NCBI RefSeq assembly: GCF_018614525.1
Contig: NZ_JAGGOL010000014.1
Location: 1-64,000, forward strand
Origin: Streptomyces sp. ISL-11
Lineage (GTDB): Bacteria; Actinomycetota; Actinomycetes; Streptomycetales; Streptomycetaceae
Direction: 5' to 3'
DNA length: 64,000 bases
Part shown: positions 36,261 through 43,440 of the stretch, piece by piece
How positions within the stretch are numbered: position 1 is the first letter of the stretch
How the letters are laid out: each line of letters begins with the position of its first letter
Notes under the pieces: model-generated
What the model was told of the DNA's origin: nothing
Database searches by the model: none
What the model saw: only the letters and a program-made list of their open reading frames with translations
Translations under genes and position numbers: made by a program

Positions 36261-36458
36261 GTGCTGAAACGTTTCACGCTGCTGTGGTTGCTCATCCCGT
36301 ACGCGCTGTTCCTCGGCGCGCTGCCCCTCGTGGACCGGGTCCGCCCCACCGTTCTCGGGGTGCCGTTCCTCTTCTTCTGGCTGCTGCTGGCGACGCTGCT
36401 GACCCCCGCGGCCGTCTTCCTCGCCTGGCGCGGCGACCGGAAGCGGGGCCGGGTGTGA
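36261..36458 (+). CDS. DUF3311 small membrane protein
   Basis: The 65-residue, two-helix protein (LLWLLIPYALFLGALPLVDRV and TVLGVPFLFFWLLLATLLTPAAVFLAW) is of the DUF3311 family, which is regularly encoded immediately before sodium:solute symporters. Its TGA overlaps the GTG of the symporter by four bases, so it is very likely an accessory subunit or assembly factor of that transporter. Confidence 0.9.
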   Translation: MLKRFTLLWLLIPYALFLGALPLVDRVRPTVLGVPFLFFWLLLATLLTPAAVFLAWRGDRKRGRV

Positions 36459-37963
36459 ACGCCACCGTCGCCACGTCGGTCTTCGGCGTCTTCATGGTCC
36501 TCACCGTCGCCCTGGGCCTGCTCGCCGTCCGCGGCCGCGGCGCGGGCGGCGGCCTCACCGAGTGGTCGGTGGGCGGCCGCAGCCTGGGCACCGTCTTCAT
36601 CTGGGTGCTGATGGCGGGCGAGGGCTATACGAGCTTCAGCTACCTCGGCGCGGCCGGCTGGGGCTACAACCACGGAGCCCCCGTCCTCTACGTCATCGCG
36701 TACATGTCCTGCGGCTACGCCATCGGTTACGTCGTCGGCCCGACCCTGTGGTCGTACGCGCGCCGCCACGGCCTCGTCACCATCACCGACATGGTCGCCC
36801 ACCGCTACGGCCGCCCCTGGCTCGGCACGCTCGTCGCCGTCCTGGCGACCGTCTGCCTGCTGCCGTACATCCAGCTCCAGATCACCGGCATGGGCGTCGT
36901 CGTCTCCACGATCTCCTACGGCGCCATCAGCTTGAACTGGGCCTACTTCATCGCCTTCGCCGTCACCACGGGCTTCGTCGTCGTCAGCGGCCTGCGCGGC
37001 AGCGCCTGGGTGTCGGTCCTGAAGGACGTCCTCGTCATCGGCACCCTGGCCTTCCTCGCCGTCTACGTGCCCGTCCACTACTTCGACGGCTACGGGCCGT
37101 TCCTGGACCGCCTCGTGGCGGAGAAGCCGGACTGGCTGACCTTCACCGGGCACGGCGGGAGCGGCCTGGGCGGCGGCTGGTACGTGACGACCAGCTTCCT
37201 CAACTCCCTGACGGTCGTCATCTTCCCGACCACCGTCGCCGGCTACCTCGGCGCCCGCAACGCCGACGCCCTGCGCCGCAACGCCATGCTGCTGCCCTTC
37301 TACAACGTCCTGCTGTTCGTGCCGATGCTGCTGGGCATGGCGGCCATGTTCGTGGTGCCGGGGCTGACGGGCGCGGGCTCGAACCTCGCCCTCTTCAAGC
37401 TCGTCGTGGACTCGTTGCCGGCGTGGACGGTGGGGCTGATCGGCGTCGCGGCCGCGCTGTCGTCGATCGTGCCGATGGCGGTCTTCATGCTGGTCATCGG
37501 CACGATGTGGGGCAGGAGCGTGCTGGGTACGATCCCCCGGCTCGCGGACCGTCCGGACCGGCAGCGGCTCGCGGCGCAGGTCGTCGTGGTGGTGGCCGGC
37601 GTGCTGGCCCTGGTCCTCACCTACCTCACGCCCAACACCCTGGTGCGGCTGTCGCTCATCTCGTACGAGGGCATGGCCCAGCTCGTCCCCATGATTCTGC
37701 TGGGACTGGTGTGGCGGAAGCTGACGCTGTGGGGCGCGCTGAGCGGACTCGTCGTGGGCGGGACGCTGGTGTGCGCCCTGGTCTTCACCGAGAACGACCC
37801 GGTGTGGGGCGTGAACGCGGGAGCCCTCGCGCTCGGCGCGAACGTGCTCGTGGCGCTCGCGGTCTCCTGGCTGGGCCCGAAGGAGGTGGACGACCGGTCG
37901 GACGCCGAGGTCCTGGCGTCGGACCCGGGACCGGATCGGCCGAGTGTCAGTGCGAAGGTCTAA
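36455..37963 (+). CDS. Sodium:solute symporter family transporter
   Basis: The 502-residue membrane protein has about 13 helices, in the SSS (PutP/PanF/MctP) family. Key segments: LTEWSVGGRSLGTVFIWVLMAGEGYTSFSYLGAAGWGY (helices 1-2), RRHGLVTITDMVAHRYGRPWLG, PYIQLQITGMGVVV, GVAAALSSIVPMAVFMLVIGTMWGRSVLG (sodium-site helix) and LISYEGMAQLVPMILLGLVW. It pairs with the overlapping DUF3311 gene, an arrangement seen for monocarboxylate or amino-acid uptake systems. Substrate uncertain. Confidence 0.93.
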   Translation: MNATVATSVFGVFMVLTVALGLLAVRGRGAGGGLTEWSVGGRSLGTVFIWVLMAGEGYTSFSYLGAAGWGYNHGAPVLYVIAYMSCGYAIGYVVGPTLWSYARRHGLVTITDMVAHRYGRPWLGTLVAVLATVCLLPYIQLQITGMGVVVSTISYGAISLNWAYFIAFAVTTGFVVVSGLRGSAWVSVLKDVLVIGTLAFLAVYVPVHYFDGYGPFLDRLVAEKPDWLTFTGHGGSGLGGGWYVTTSFLNSLTVVIFPTTVAGYLGARNADALRRNAMLLPFYNVLLFVPMLLGMAAMFVVPGLTGAGSNLALFKLVVDSLPAWTVGLIGVAAALSSIVPMAVFMLVIGTMWGRSVLGTIPRLADRPDRQRLAAQVVVVVAGVLALVLTYLTPNTLVRLSLISYEGMAQLVPMILLGLVWRKLTLWGALSGLVVGGTLVCALVFTENDPVWGVNAGALALGANVLVALAVSWLGPKEVDDRSDAEVLASDPGPDRPSVSAKV

Positions 37964-38032
37964 CATTCCTGTCATCGGAACTCATCGGGACGACTGTTCG
38001 CGTCGGCTGACGCGAACTCAGGAAAGGGGAGG

Positions 38033-38365
38033 GTGATGAACGTGGCGATCCGCACGCACGTGAGCGCTCTCCTCTTCCTCCTGGCCGAACTGCTGCTGCT
38101 CATGCAGGGCGGCCTCGTGAGCGCCGTCGCGGTCGCCGCGGCCGCCGTGGTGGTCGCCTCGGCGGCCGCGCTGCTGCTGTGCGCGGCGATCGCCGCCGCC
38201 AGGACGGGCGGTCCGCTCACCCGCACCCGCATACGCACCGCGATACGGGACCGGGAGCTGCGCACCGCGTTCCTCGCCCAGCGCGATCCCGATGCCCGGG
38301 GCCGTCGACGGCCCCGCGCGCCCGGCCGTCCCCTCCCGACGGCCACGCGGGCGCTCTGCTGCTGA
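38033..38365 (+). CDS. DUF6412-like small membrane protein
   Basis: The 110-residue protein has two N-terminal hydrophobic helices (HVSALLFLLAELLLLMQGGLV and AVAVAAAAVVVASAAALLLCAAIAAA) and a cytoplasmic Arg/Pro-rich tail (DPDARGRRRPRAPGRP) that resembles what I recall of the DUF6412 family, usually next to a YidC-like gene, as here. GTG at 38033 or ATG at 38036, with AGGAAAGGGGAGG just upstream. Function unknown, possibly linked to membrane protein insertion. Confidence 0.7.
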   Translation: MMNVAIRTHVSALLFLLAELLLLMQGGLVSAVAVAAAAVVVASAAALLLCAAIAAARTGGPLTRTRIRTAIRDRELRTAFLAQRDPDARGRRRPRAPGRPLPTATRALCC

Positions 38366-38445
38366 CCACGAGCTGAGCCGACCCCGCGCGGCTCGTCACG
38401 CCGAATGAACCATTCCGGCACGACGAGACCCGTGGAGGGCTCACC

Positions 38446-39163
38446 ATGTTCTCAACCCTCGGCTCACTTCTCTCCCACCTGGCCGAAGCGCTCGAACCCC
38501 TCTTCGGCGCCTCTGCGACGGCCGCCGCCGTGGTGGCCTTCACCCTGCTCGTACGGACCGCCCTGCACCCGCTGGCCCGCTCGGCGGCGCGCGGCGAGCG
38601 GGCGAAGGCCGCACTCGCCCCCCGCGTGGCCGAACTGCGACGCCGGCACGGCCGCGACCCCGAGCGCCTGATGAGGGAGGTACGCGAACTGCACACCAAG
38701 GCGGGCGTCTCGCAACTGGCCGGCGTGCTGCCGATGCTCGCGCAGGCGCCGGTGCTGTTCGTGATGTACCACCTGTTCTCCACCGGCGACGGCGGAGCGG
38801 GCCTGCTGAACCACGACTTGCTGGGCGCGCGCCTGGGCGGTCATTGGCTGGATGCGCCGTTCGGTGGCCAGGGGCTGGTACGCGGCCCTGTTCGCCCTGG
38901 TGGCCACGGTGGCCGCATGGACCTATCACCGCGCCCGCAAAACGGCCCAGGCCCAGGAAAAGACGACGACGGAGGACCAGACACCGGCCATGGCGACAGC
39001 GGCAAAGCTCTTCCCACTGCTGTCCTTCGGCACGCTGGTGACGGCAGCGCTGGTACCTCTGGCGGCGGGCCTCTACCTGGCGACGAGCACCACGTGGACG
39101 GCGGTGGAACGGGCCTGCTTGCAGCGACGGGTGACGGACAAATCCAGCCGGGCCGGCGCGTGA
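38446..39163 (+). pseudogene. Frameshifted YidC/Oxa1-family insertase
   Basis: The first about 145 codons encode an Oxa1/YidC-type protein (VVAFTLLVRTALHPLARSA, KAALAPRVAELRRRHGRDPERL, GVLPMLAQAPVLFVMYHLF, then HWLDAPFGGQGLV). The remainder of the family (YAALFALVATVAAWTYHRAR, LFPLLSFGTLVTAALVPLAAGLYLATSTTWTAVER) is in the +1 frame from about 38878 to 39163. A single-base deletion near CTGGTACGCGG (38875-38885) explains both halves. Without it the product would be about 240 residues with five helices. Either a true pseudogene or a sequencing error. The last codons fall in a short repeat copy. Confidence 0.82.
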
Positions 39164-39392
39164 GGACACGTGTGTGGGCGGGGGCCCCGCAGATCCAGCC
39201 TGGCCGGCGTTTGGGGCCAGGGTCACCCAAACTAGCCCGTCCGGCGATTGAGGACACCCGTACGGACAAGGTGCCGCGAATAGCCCGGCCGTTGAGTCCA
39301 CGGTCACCCAATCCAGCCCGTCCGGCGTTTGAGGACAACCCCGGACGGTGGCGAGCCCGTCATTTAAGCCCGGCCGGCGATTGAGGCCACCC
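39133..39392 (+). repeat. Cluster of short repeat motifs (six degenerate copies)
   Basis: The motif ATCCAGCCCGTCCGGCGTTT followed by GAGGAC, which is the end of the core of the large intergenic elements, recurs with variations at about 39142, 39191, 39226, 39279, 39311 and 39365, spaced 35-55 bases apart. Intervening bases are not conserved. The first copy forms the 3' end of the frameshifted YidC gene. No gene is seen here. Confidence 0.75.
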
Positions 39393-39449
39393 ATACGGGC
39401 GGCCCCGCTGGCCAAGGGGGGCGGCCGGGCCGGGGCGGCAGCCCGAAAG

Positions 39450-39902
39450 TCAGTCCCGGCACGGCCGCATCGTCACCGCCCGGTCCCGCCCCTCGGCGGT
39501 CACGCACAGGCCACTCGCGGAGTTCCGCAGCGTCTGATCGTCCGCCGTGTACGTGAACTTCTGCCCCGCCCCACTCGCGCACTGCCGCGACGTCACGGCG
39601 TTCCCCGCCCCCATCGATGTCAGGCAGCGCCCACCGGCGGCGTTCCGGACGGTCCCGTTGGGCTCGATGGTGAACTGCTGGCCCGGCCCGCCGCACGCCC
39701 GTGCCGTCACCGTCCCGCCCTCGCCGCCACCGGTGAGGCAGTGGCCGCTGACGGAGTTCCTGATCGTTCCGTCGTGCAGCCCCACCGTCCACCGTTGCTC
39801 GGGCGCGGTATCCGTACGAGCCGCCCCGGCGGAGGAGGCCGGCGCGGTCACGCCGAGCACCGCACCGACAGCGAACAAGGCGACCAGAATCCGACAACCC
39901 AT
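39450..39902 (-). CDS. Secreted ricin-type beta-trefoil lectin domain protein
   Basis: The 150-residue exported protein has a signal peptide (MGCRILVALFAVGAVLGVTA, cleavage after ASSAGA) and one ricin B-type domain with three subrepeats. Each carries the typical (I/V/L)RN..(S/A)G.C(L/V)T and QQF/QKF motif: GTIRNSVSGHCLTGG, GTVRNAAGGRCLTSMG and QTLRNSASGLCVTAEG. It has no attached catalytic domain, so it is a free carbohydrate-binding module, presumably polysaccharide-binding. Start at 39902 has GGAG six bases upstream; GTG at 39914 is an alternative. Confidence 0.9.
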   Translation of the reverse strand: MGCRILVALFAVGAVLGVTAPASSAGAARTDTAPEQRWTVGLHDGTIRNSVSGHCLTGGGEGGTVTARACGGPGQQFTIEPNGTVRNAAGGRCLTSMGAGNAVTSRQCASGAGQKFTYTADDQTLRNSASGLCVTAEGRDRAVTMRPCRD

Positions 39903-40141
39903 GGCACTCTCCACAGCTCGGCAACACTGTCCTCGTCGCTCTGCTCCCTACCCGCCCACCGGGCCGACCGCCGGGGTGTCCCCGCGAAGTCACCCGTGCG
40001 GGTAATGTCCACAGGCTGAAAGGGGCCTTGCGGAGAGCCCCTCCGTTCTTGGACGATCTACCGGTTGCTCGATGGCCGTCCCCATCGGCCGGCCCGTACG
40101 GGCACGTCCGGGCCGACCCTTCGACCTCGGGAGACGTACCG

Positions 40142-41032
40142 ATGAAGCTGTTGCGTGTGGGACCTGTGGGGGCGGAACGCCCGGCGCTGCTCGACGACGA
40201 GGGCACGCTTCGCGACCTGACCACCGTCGTGCCGGACGTGGACGGACGGCTGCTGGCCGACCGTTCCGCCCTGGAGCGCGTACGAGCCGCCGTCGGCGCC
40301 CGCATCCTCCCGGCCATCGACCCCGTGGGCCTGCGTACCGGCCCGCCCCTGGCCCGCATCGGCAAGATCGTCTGCGTGGGTCTCAACTTCCACGGCCATG
40401 CCCGCGAGCTGCGCGTCCGTCCCCCCGCCGAGCCTGTCCTCTTCCTCAAGGCACCCGACACGGTCGTCGGCCCGGACGACGCGGTGCTGATCCCGCGCGG
40501 CAGCGAGAAGACCGACTGGGAGGTCGAACTCGCCGTCGTCATCGGCACCACCGTCCGCCACCTGGAGACCGACGAGGAGGCGCTCGCCGCCGTCGCCGGT
40601 TACGCCGTGGCCAACGACGTCTCCGAGCGCGCCTTCCAGATGGAACGCGGCGGCCAGTGGGACAAGGGCAAGAACTGCGAGACGTTCAACCCCCTCGGTC
40701 CCTGGCTCGTCACCCCCGACGAGATACCCGACCCCCAGGCACTCCGCCTGCGCCTGTGGGTCAACGGCCGGCTCAAGCAGGACGGCAACACGTCCGACCA
40801 GATTTTCCCGGTGGCCGAAACCATCCGCTACATCAGCCGCTTCATGACCCTCTACCCCGGCGACGTCATCAACACCGGCACCCCCGGCGGCGTAGCCCTC
40901 GGCCACCCCGACCCCAAGCCGTACCTCCGCGCCGGCGACGTCGTCGAGCTGGAGATCGACGGCCTCGGCCGCCAGCGGCAGCAGCTCAAGGACGCCCACT
41001 CGGGCGACCGCCCCGTGGGCCGCTGGAACTGA
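40142..41032 (+). CDS. Fumarylacetoacetate hydrolase family protein
   Basis: The 296-residue FAH-fold enzyme has an N-terminal small domain (MKLLRVGPVGAERPALLDDEG) and KIVCVGLNFHGHARELRV. The metal site residues lie in the EVELAVVIG stretch with downstream WDKGKNCETFNPLGPWLV, and NTGTPGGVALG is the conserved glycine loop. This subgroup includes 2-hydroxyhepta-2,4-diene-1,7-dioate isomerases and oxaloacetate decarboxylases; ureidoglycolate lyase is another possibility. The start has GGGAG upstream. Single gene, ending at a hairpin shared with the convergent serine hydrolase. Confidence 0.9.
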   Translation: MKLLRVGPVGAERPALLDDEGTLRDLTTVVPDVDGRLLADRSALERVRAAVGARILPAIDPVGLRTGPPLARIGKIVCVGLNFHGHARELRVRPPAEPVLFLKAPDTVVGPDDAVLIPRGSEKTDWEVELAVVIGTTVRHLETDEEALAAVAGYAVANDVSERAFQMERGGQWDKGKNCETFNPLGPWLVTPDEIPDPQALRLRLWVNGRLKQDGNTSDQIFPVAETIRYISRFMTLYPGDVINTGTPGGVALGHPDPKPYLRAGDVVELEIDGLGRQRQQLKDAHSGDRPVGRWN

Positions 41033-41041
41033 GCGCCGGGA

Positions 41042-41065
41042 AGAGCCGGCGGGTTACGCGGCTCT
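41042..41065. terminator. Hairpin between FAH gene and serine hydrolase
   Basis: A 7-bp stem AGAGCCG/CGGCTCT with a 10-base loop lies in the 42-bp gap between convergent genes; flanking CCGG bases extend the pairing. Confidence 0.6.
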
Positions 41066-41074
41066 CCGGCCCGG

Positions 41075-42193
41075 TCAGCCGTACATCGCCGCGCGGTAGA
41101 GAGCCGCGAGCGCGTCGTCGATGGGATGGGGCTGCGGCTTGCCCGAGGAGTCGAGTCTGTTCCACCTCTGCAGGTTCACCGCGACGGACATCTGCCGCTT
41201 GCCGTCGGCACTGGTCATGGCCAGCGTTCCAGCACCCCAGACCGTGCCGCCGTGGCCCCAGAAGGTGCCCTGACCGGGAGCCTCCATCGGGTGCAGGCCG
41301 AGGCCGTAGTCGATCGTCTTTCCCTCTTGGGAGATGACCGGGACAGTGCGTTGCATGTGCGCCAGCGACGACGGGCTGACGATCTCGCCGGCGAGCAGCA
41401 TGCCGTAGAAGCGGTTGAGGTCCGTGACGGTCGATATCAGCGAGCCCGCCGGACCCACCCATGACATGTCGAAGACGCTGTAGTCGCGCGGCGGGTCGAT
41501 CATGCCGAACCACGCCTCGTAGATCTGCGAGTGCGGCCCGTCGACGTACGGTTCGGCGGGGAGTTCGGTGTCCCGGAGCCCGGCGCGCTCGATGACGTTC
41601 CGGGTGATGTACCGCTCGGCCGTAGTGCCGGTCACCCGTTCCAGGAGTTCGCCGAGGAGCAGGTAGTTGGTGTTGGAGTAGACCCCCGGAGTGCCGCCCG
41701 GGGCGCCGACGGCAGGTGCGGTGACCCCCATCTCGATCAGTTCGGTGGGGTGAAACCGCGTGAACCGGTTGTCGTCCAGGCTCTGCGGCCCGGTGTTCGC
41801 GAGGTCGGGGAACGCCTTGAGGGAGGGGTAGGCGTAAGGGAGGTATTCGGGGAGGCCGCTGGTGTGGTTGATCAGCATCCGAACCGTGATCGCGGCACCG
41901 CGTTCCCCGGGAACCAGCTCCGGAAGGTACCGGCCGATCGGCGTGTCGAGCCCGATCCGACCGCTCTCGACCTGCTGCAGAACCGCGGCGGCGGTGAAGG
42001 TCTTGGTGATGCTGCCGGCGCGGTGCCGCATGTCGGCGGTGACGGGGCGACGGGTGGCGACATCGGCGACCCCGGCGGCGCCGCGCCAGACCTGGTCGCC
42101 GTCACGCACCTCGGCGAACAGGCCGGGTATCCCGGCGCGGTGGACGTTCTCAACGGCGGCGTCGAGCTTCGCGGGATCCAGCGGGTTCTTCAC
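41075..42193 (-). CDS. Beta-lactamase-fold serine hydrolase (DD-peptidase/esterase type), module 1
   Basis: The 372-residue class C beta-lactamase-like hydrolase has nucleophile Ser in AGSITKTFTA (SxxK), YSNTNYLLLGELLE (YxN) and a HGGTVWGAG triad near the end (HxG). No signal peptide is visible, so it may be cytosolic, such as an esterase or D-aminopeptidase. It is divergent from a TetR regulator with an operator-like palindrome between them, so it is probably the regulator's target. Confidence 0.9.
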   Translation of the reverse strand: MKNPLDPAKLDAAVENVHRAGIPGLFAEVRDGDQVWRGAAGVADVATRRPVTADMRHRAGSITKTFTAAAVLQQVESGRIGLDTPIGRYLPELVPGERGAAITVRMLINHTSGLPEYLPYAYPSLKAFPDLANTGPQSLDDNRFTRFHPTELIEMGVTAPAVGAPGGTPGVYSNTNYLLLGELLERVTGTTAERYITRNVIERAGLRDTELPAEPYVDGPHSQIYEAWFGMIDPPRDYSVFDMSWVGPAGSLISTVTDLNRFYGMLLAGEIVSPSSLAHMQRTVPVISQEGKTIDYGLGLHPMEAPGQGTFWGHGGTVWGAGTLAMTSADGKRQMSVAVNLQRWNRLDSSGKPQPHPIDDALAALYRAAMYG

Positions 42194-42317
42194 GACATGC
42201 GTCCTTTCGTATTCCCCGGGGTTGGCTCCACGTCGGCCGCCTCACCCGGGTAACAGGGCATGAGTGGCACGCCGGCCTGCATGCTGCGGGCCCCTCGGCA
42301 TGCTCATGTCCTCATTA

Positions 42318-42356
42318 TGCACGCGGTGCGTGCAACGCCAAGTGCACAGGTAGACT
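42318..42356. promoter_or_regulatory. TetR operator and promoter, module 1
   Basis: A perfect palindrome TGCACGC-ggt-GCGTGCA (42318-42334) lies 17 bp before a TAGACT -10 element (42351-42356) facing the TetR gene, so it overlaps the expected -35. A further TGCAC half-site occurs at about 42343. It lies 125 bp from the serine hydrolase start. Autoregulation and control of the divergent gene are inferred. Confidence 0.7.
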
Positions 42357-42378
42357 GAGTCCCGACGAGAGGGGTGGG

Positions 42379-43038
42379 ATGGCAGGCAGAAGGCGCTGGT
42401 CGACCGAGGAGATCCTGGATGCGGCGGCGGAGTTGCTGCGCACGGGCGACGCCGACTCGTTCAGCGTGCGCAAGCTCGCCGCGGCGCTCGGGACCGACTC
42501 CTCCAGCCTCTACCGGCACTTCCGCAGCAAGACCGAACTGCTGCGCGCGGTCGCCGACCGGATCCTCCTGGCCGCCATGGACGGCTACCGCCCCGAGGGT
42601 GACTGGAAGCAGCGCATCACGGCCCTGGCCCTGCGCGTGAGAGAGGCCTTCGGCCAGCAGCCCCAGCTCGCCGCGGTCTGGGGACGCTACGCGTCGAGCG
42701 GCACCGGTTCCCGGCTGGTCATGGAAGAGGTGCTGCAGGCTCTGCGCACGTCGGGACTGCCCGACGAGGAGATCCCGGCGCGCTACCACCGGATCGCGGT
42801 CCTCATCGCCGCGCTGATCGCCTCCGAGGCCGGGGTCAACACCGTCACCCCCGGAGAGTACGAACAGGGCATGGAGCTGTTTCGCGTCGCGGTACTCGGC
42901 GCCGACCCCGAACGCTTCCCCGCCCTGGCCCACTTCGCCCGCGACGTCCGCCCCCTCGGGGCGGACCGCCGCGCCGCGTTCGAAGAGATCCTCGCCGCCC
43001 AACTCGCGCACGTCGAGGCCGCGATCCGCTCGAGCTAG
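42379..43038 (+). CDS. TetR-family regulator, module 1
   Basis: The 219-residue repressor-type protein has an N-terminal helix-turn-helix: WSTEEILDAAAELLRTGDAD, SFSVRKLAAALGTDSSSLYRHFRSKTELL. The C-terminal ligand-binding domain (about residues 70-219) is all-helical and typical of the TetR_C group. It is divergently arranged with the serine hydrolase at 41075, the usual target arrangement. The TAG stop (43036-43038) lies inside CTAG, the terminal bases of an intergenic element. Confidence 0.93.
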   Translation: MAGRRRWSTEEILDAAAELLRTGDADSFSVRKLAAALGTDSSSLYRHFRSKTELLRAVADRILLAAMDGYRPEGDWKQRITALALRVREAFGQQPQLAAVWGRYASSGTGSRLVMEEVLQALRTSGLPDEEIPARYHRIAVLIAALIASEAGVNTVTPGEYEQGMELFRVAVLGADPERFPALAHFARDVRPLGADRRAAFEEILAAQLAHVEAAIRSS

Positions 43039-43278
43039 GCCGTGTCCGGCGGATCACGTGAGAGGGCGGCTGCCGGGCCGTATCGTCCGCACCACCGCTG
43101 CGCGGTGGCGTCCTCAATCTCCCCCAGCTACCGCTGGGGGTGCCCCCAACGGGCTTGATTGTGGCCGAGCTCAGCTGAAATCAAGCCCGTCCGGCGTTTG
43201 AGGACGCGCCCGCAGGGCGCCCGCCGCGGCAGGCGGCAAAGACGGCCCGCAGCCGAAGACCCGCCGGACAAGCCCTAG
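43035..43278 (+). repeat. Intergenic palindromic element, copy 6 (complete, core orientation B)
   Basis: The best-preserved copy is 244 bp, bounded by CTAG at both ends. Terminal inverted repeats are CTAGGCCGTGTCCGGCGGAT at the left and the inverse of CTAGGGCTTGTCCGGCGGGT at the right. Arms: ACCACCGCTGCGCGGTGG and GCGCCCGCAGGGCGC. Core boundaries TCCTCAA (43111-43117) and TTGAGGA (43198-43204) enclose the CCCCCAGCTACCGCTGGGGG hairpin then the CGGGCTTGATT palindrome, the reverse of the core in copy 1. Confidence 0.92.
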
Positions 43279-43308
43279 CCAACCGGCTCGGGAGTGTCGG
43301 CAAACGCC

Positions 43309-43440
43309 GTCGAGTTCATCCGCGAACTCATCGTCCAGGGCACTCACGAGGGCCTCGACGCCGCCCGCACCCGCGGCACTCGACTCGGCCGCCGCCGGCC
43401 ATGACCGAGGAACAGGTCCACCACGCGGCGAGAACTACCG
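43309..43440 (+). pseudogene. Relic of a serine recombinase (resolvase/invertase) C-terminus
   Basis: Translation from 43309 gives VEFIRELIVQGTHEGLDAAR and TRGTRLGRRRP, closely resembling the end of the resolvase catalytic domain (EFERELI.ERT..GL.AARARGR..GRP). A frame change at about 43400 gives MTEEQVHHAART, matching the start of the resolvase helix-turn-helix (LTPEQ...A). No start codon or catalytic N-terminal region exists. It is a short decayed fragment 30 bp from the complete repeat element. Confidence 0.7.

Noticed and set aside
36248..37975. Long antisense frame opposite the sodium:solute symporter
   Set aside because: His/Arg/Asp-rich nonsense composition; a shadow of the symporter in GC-rich DNA.
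39133..39392. Possible CRISPR array
   Set aside because: Repeat units vary, spacing is irregular, units match the intergenic element elsewhere in the window, and no cas gene is present.
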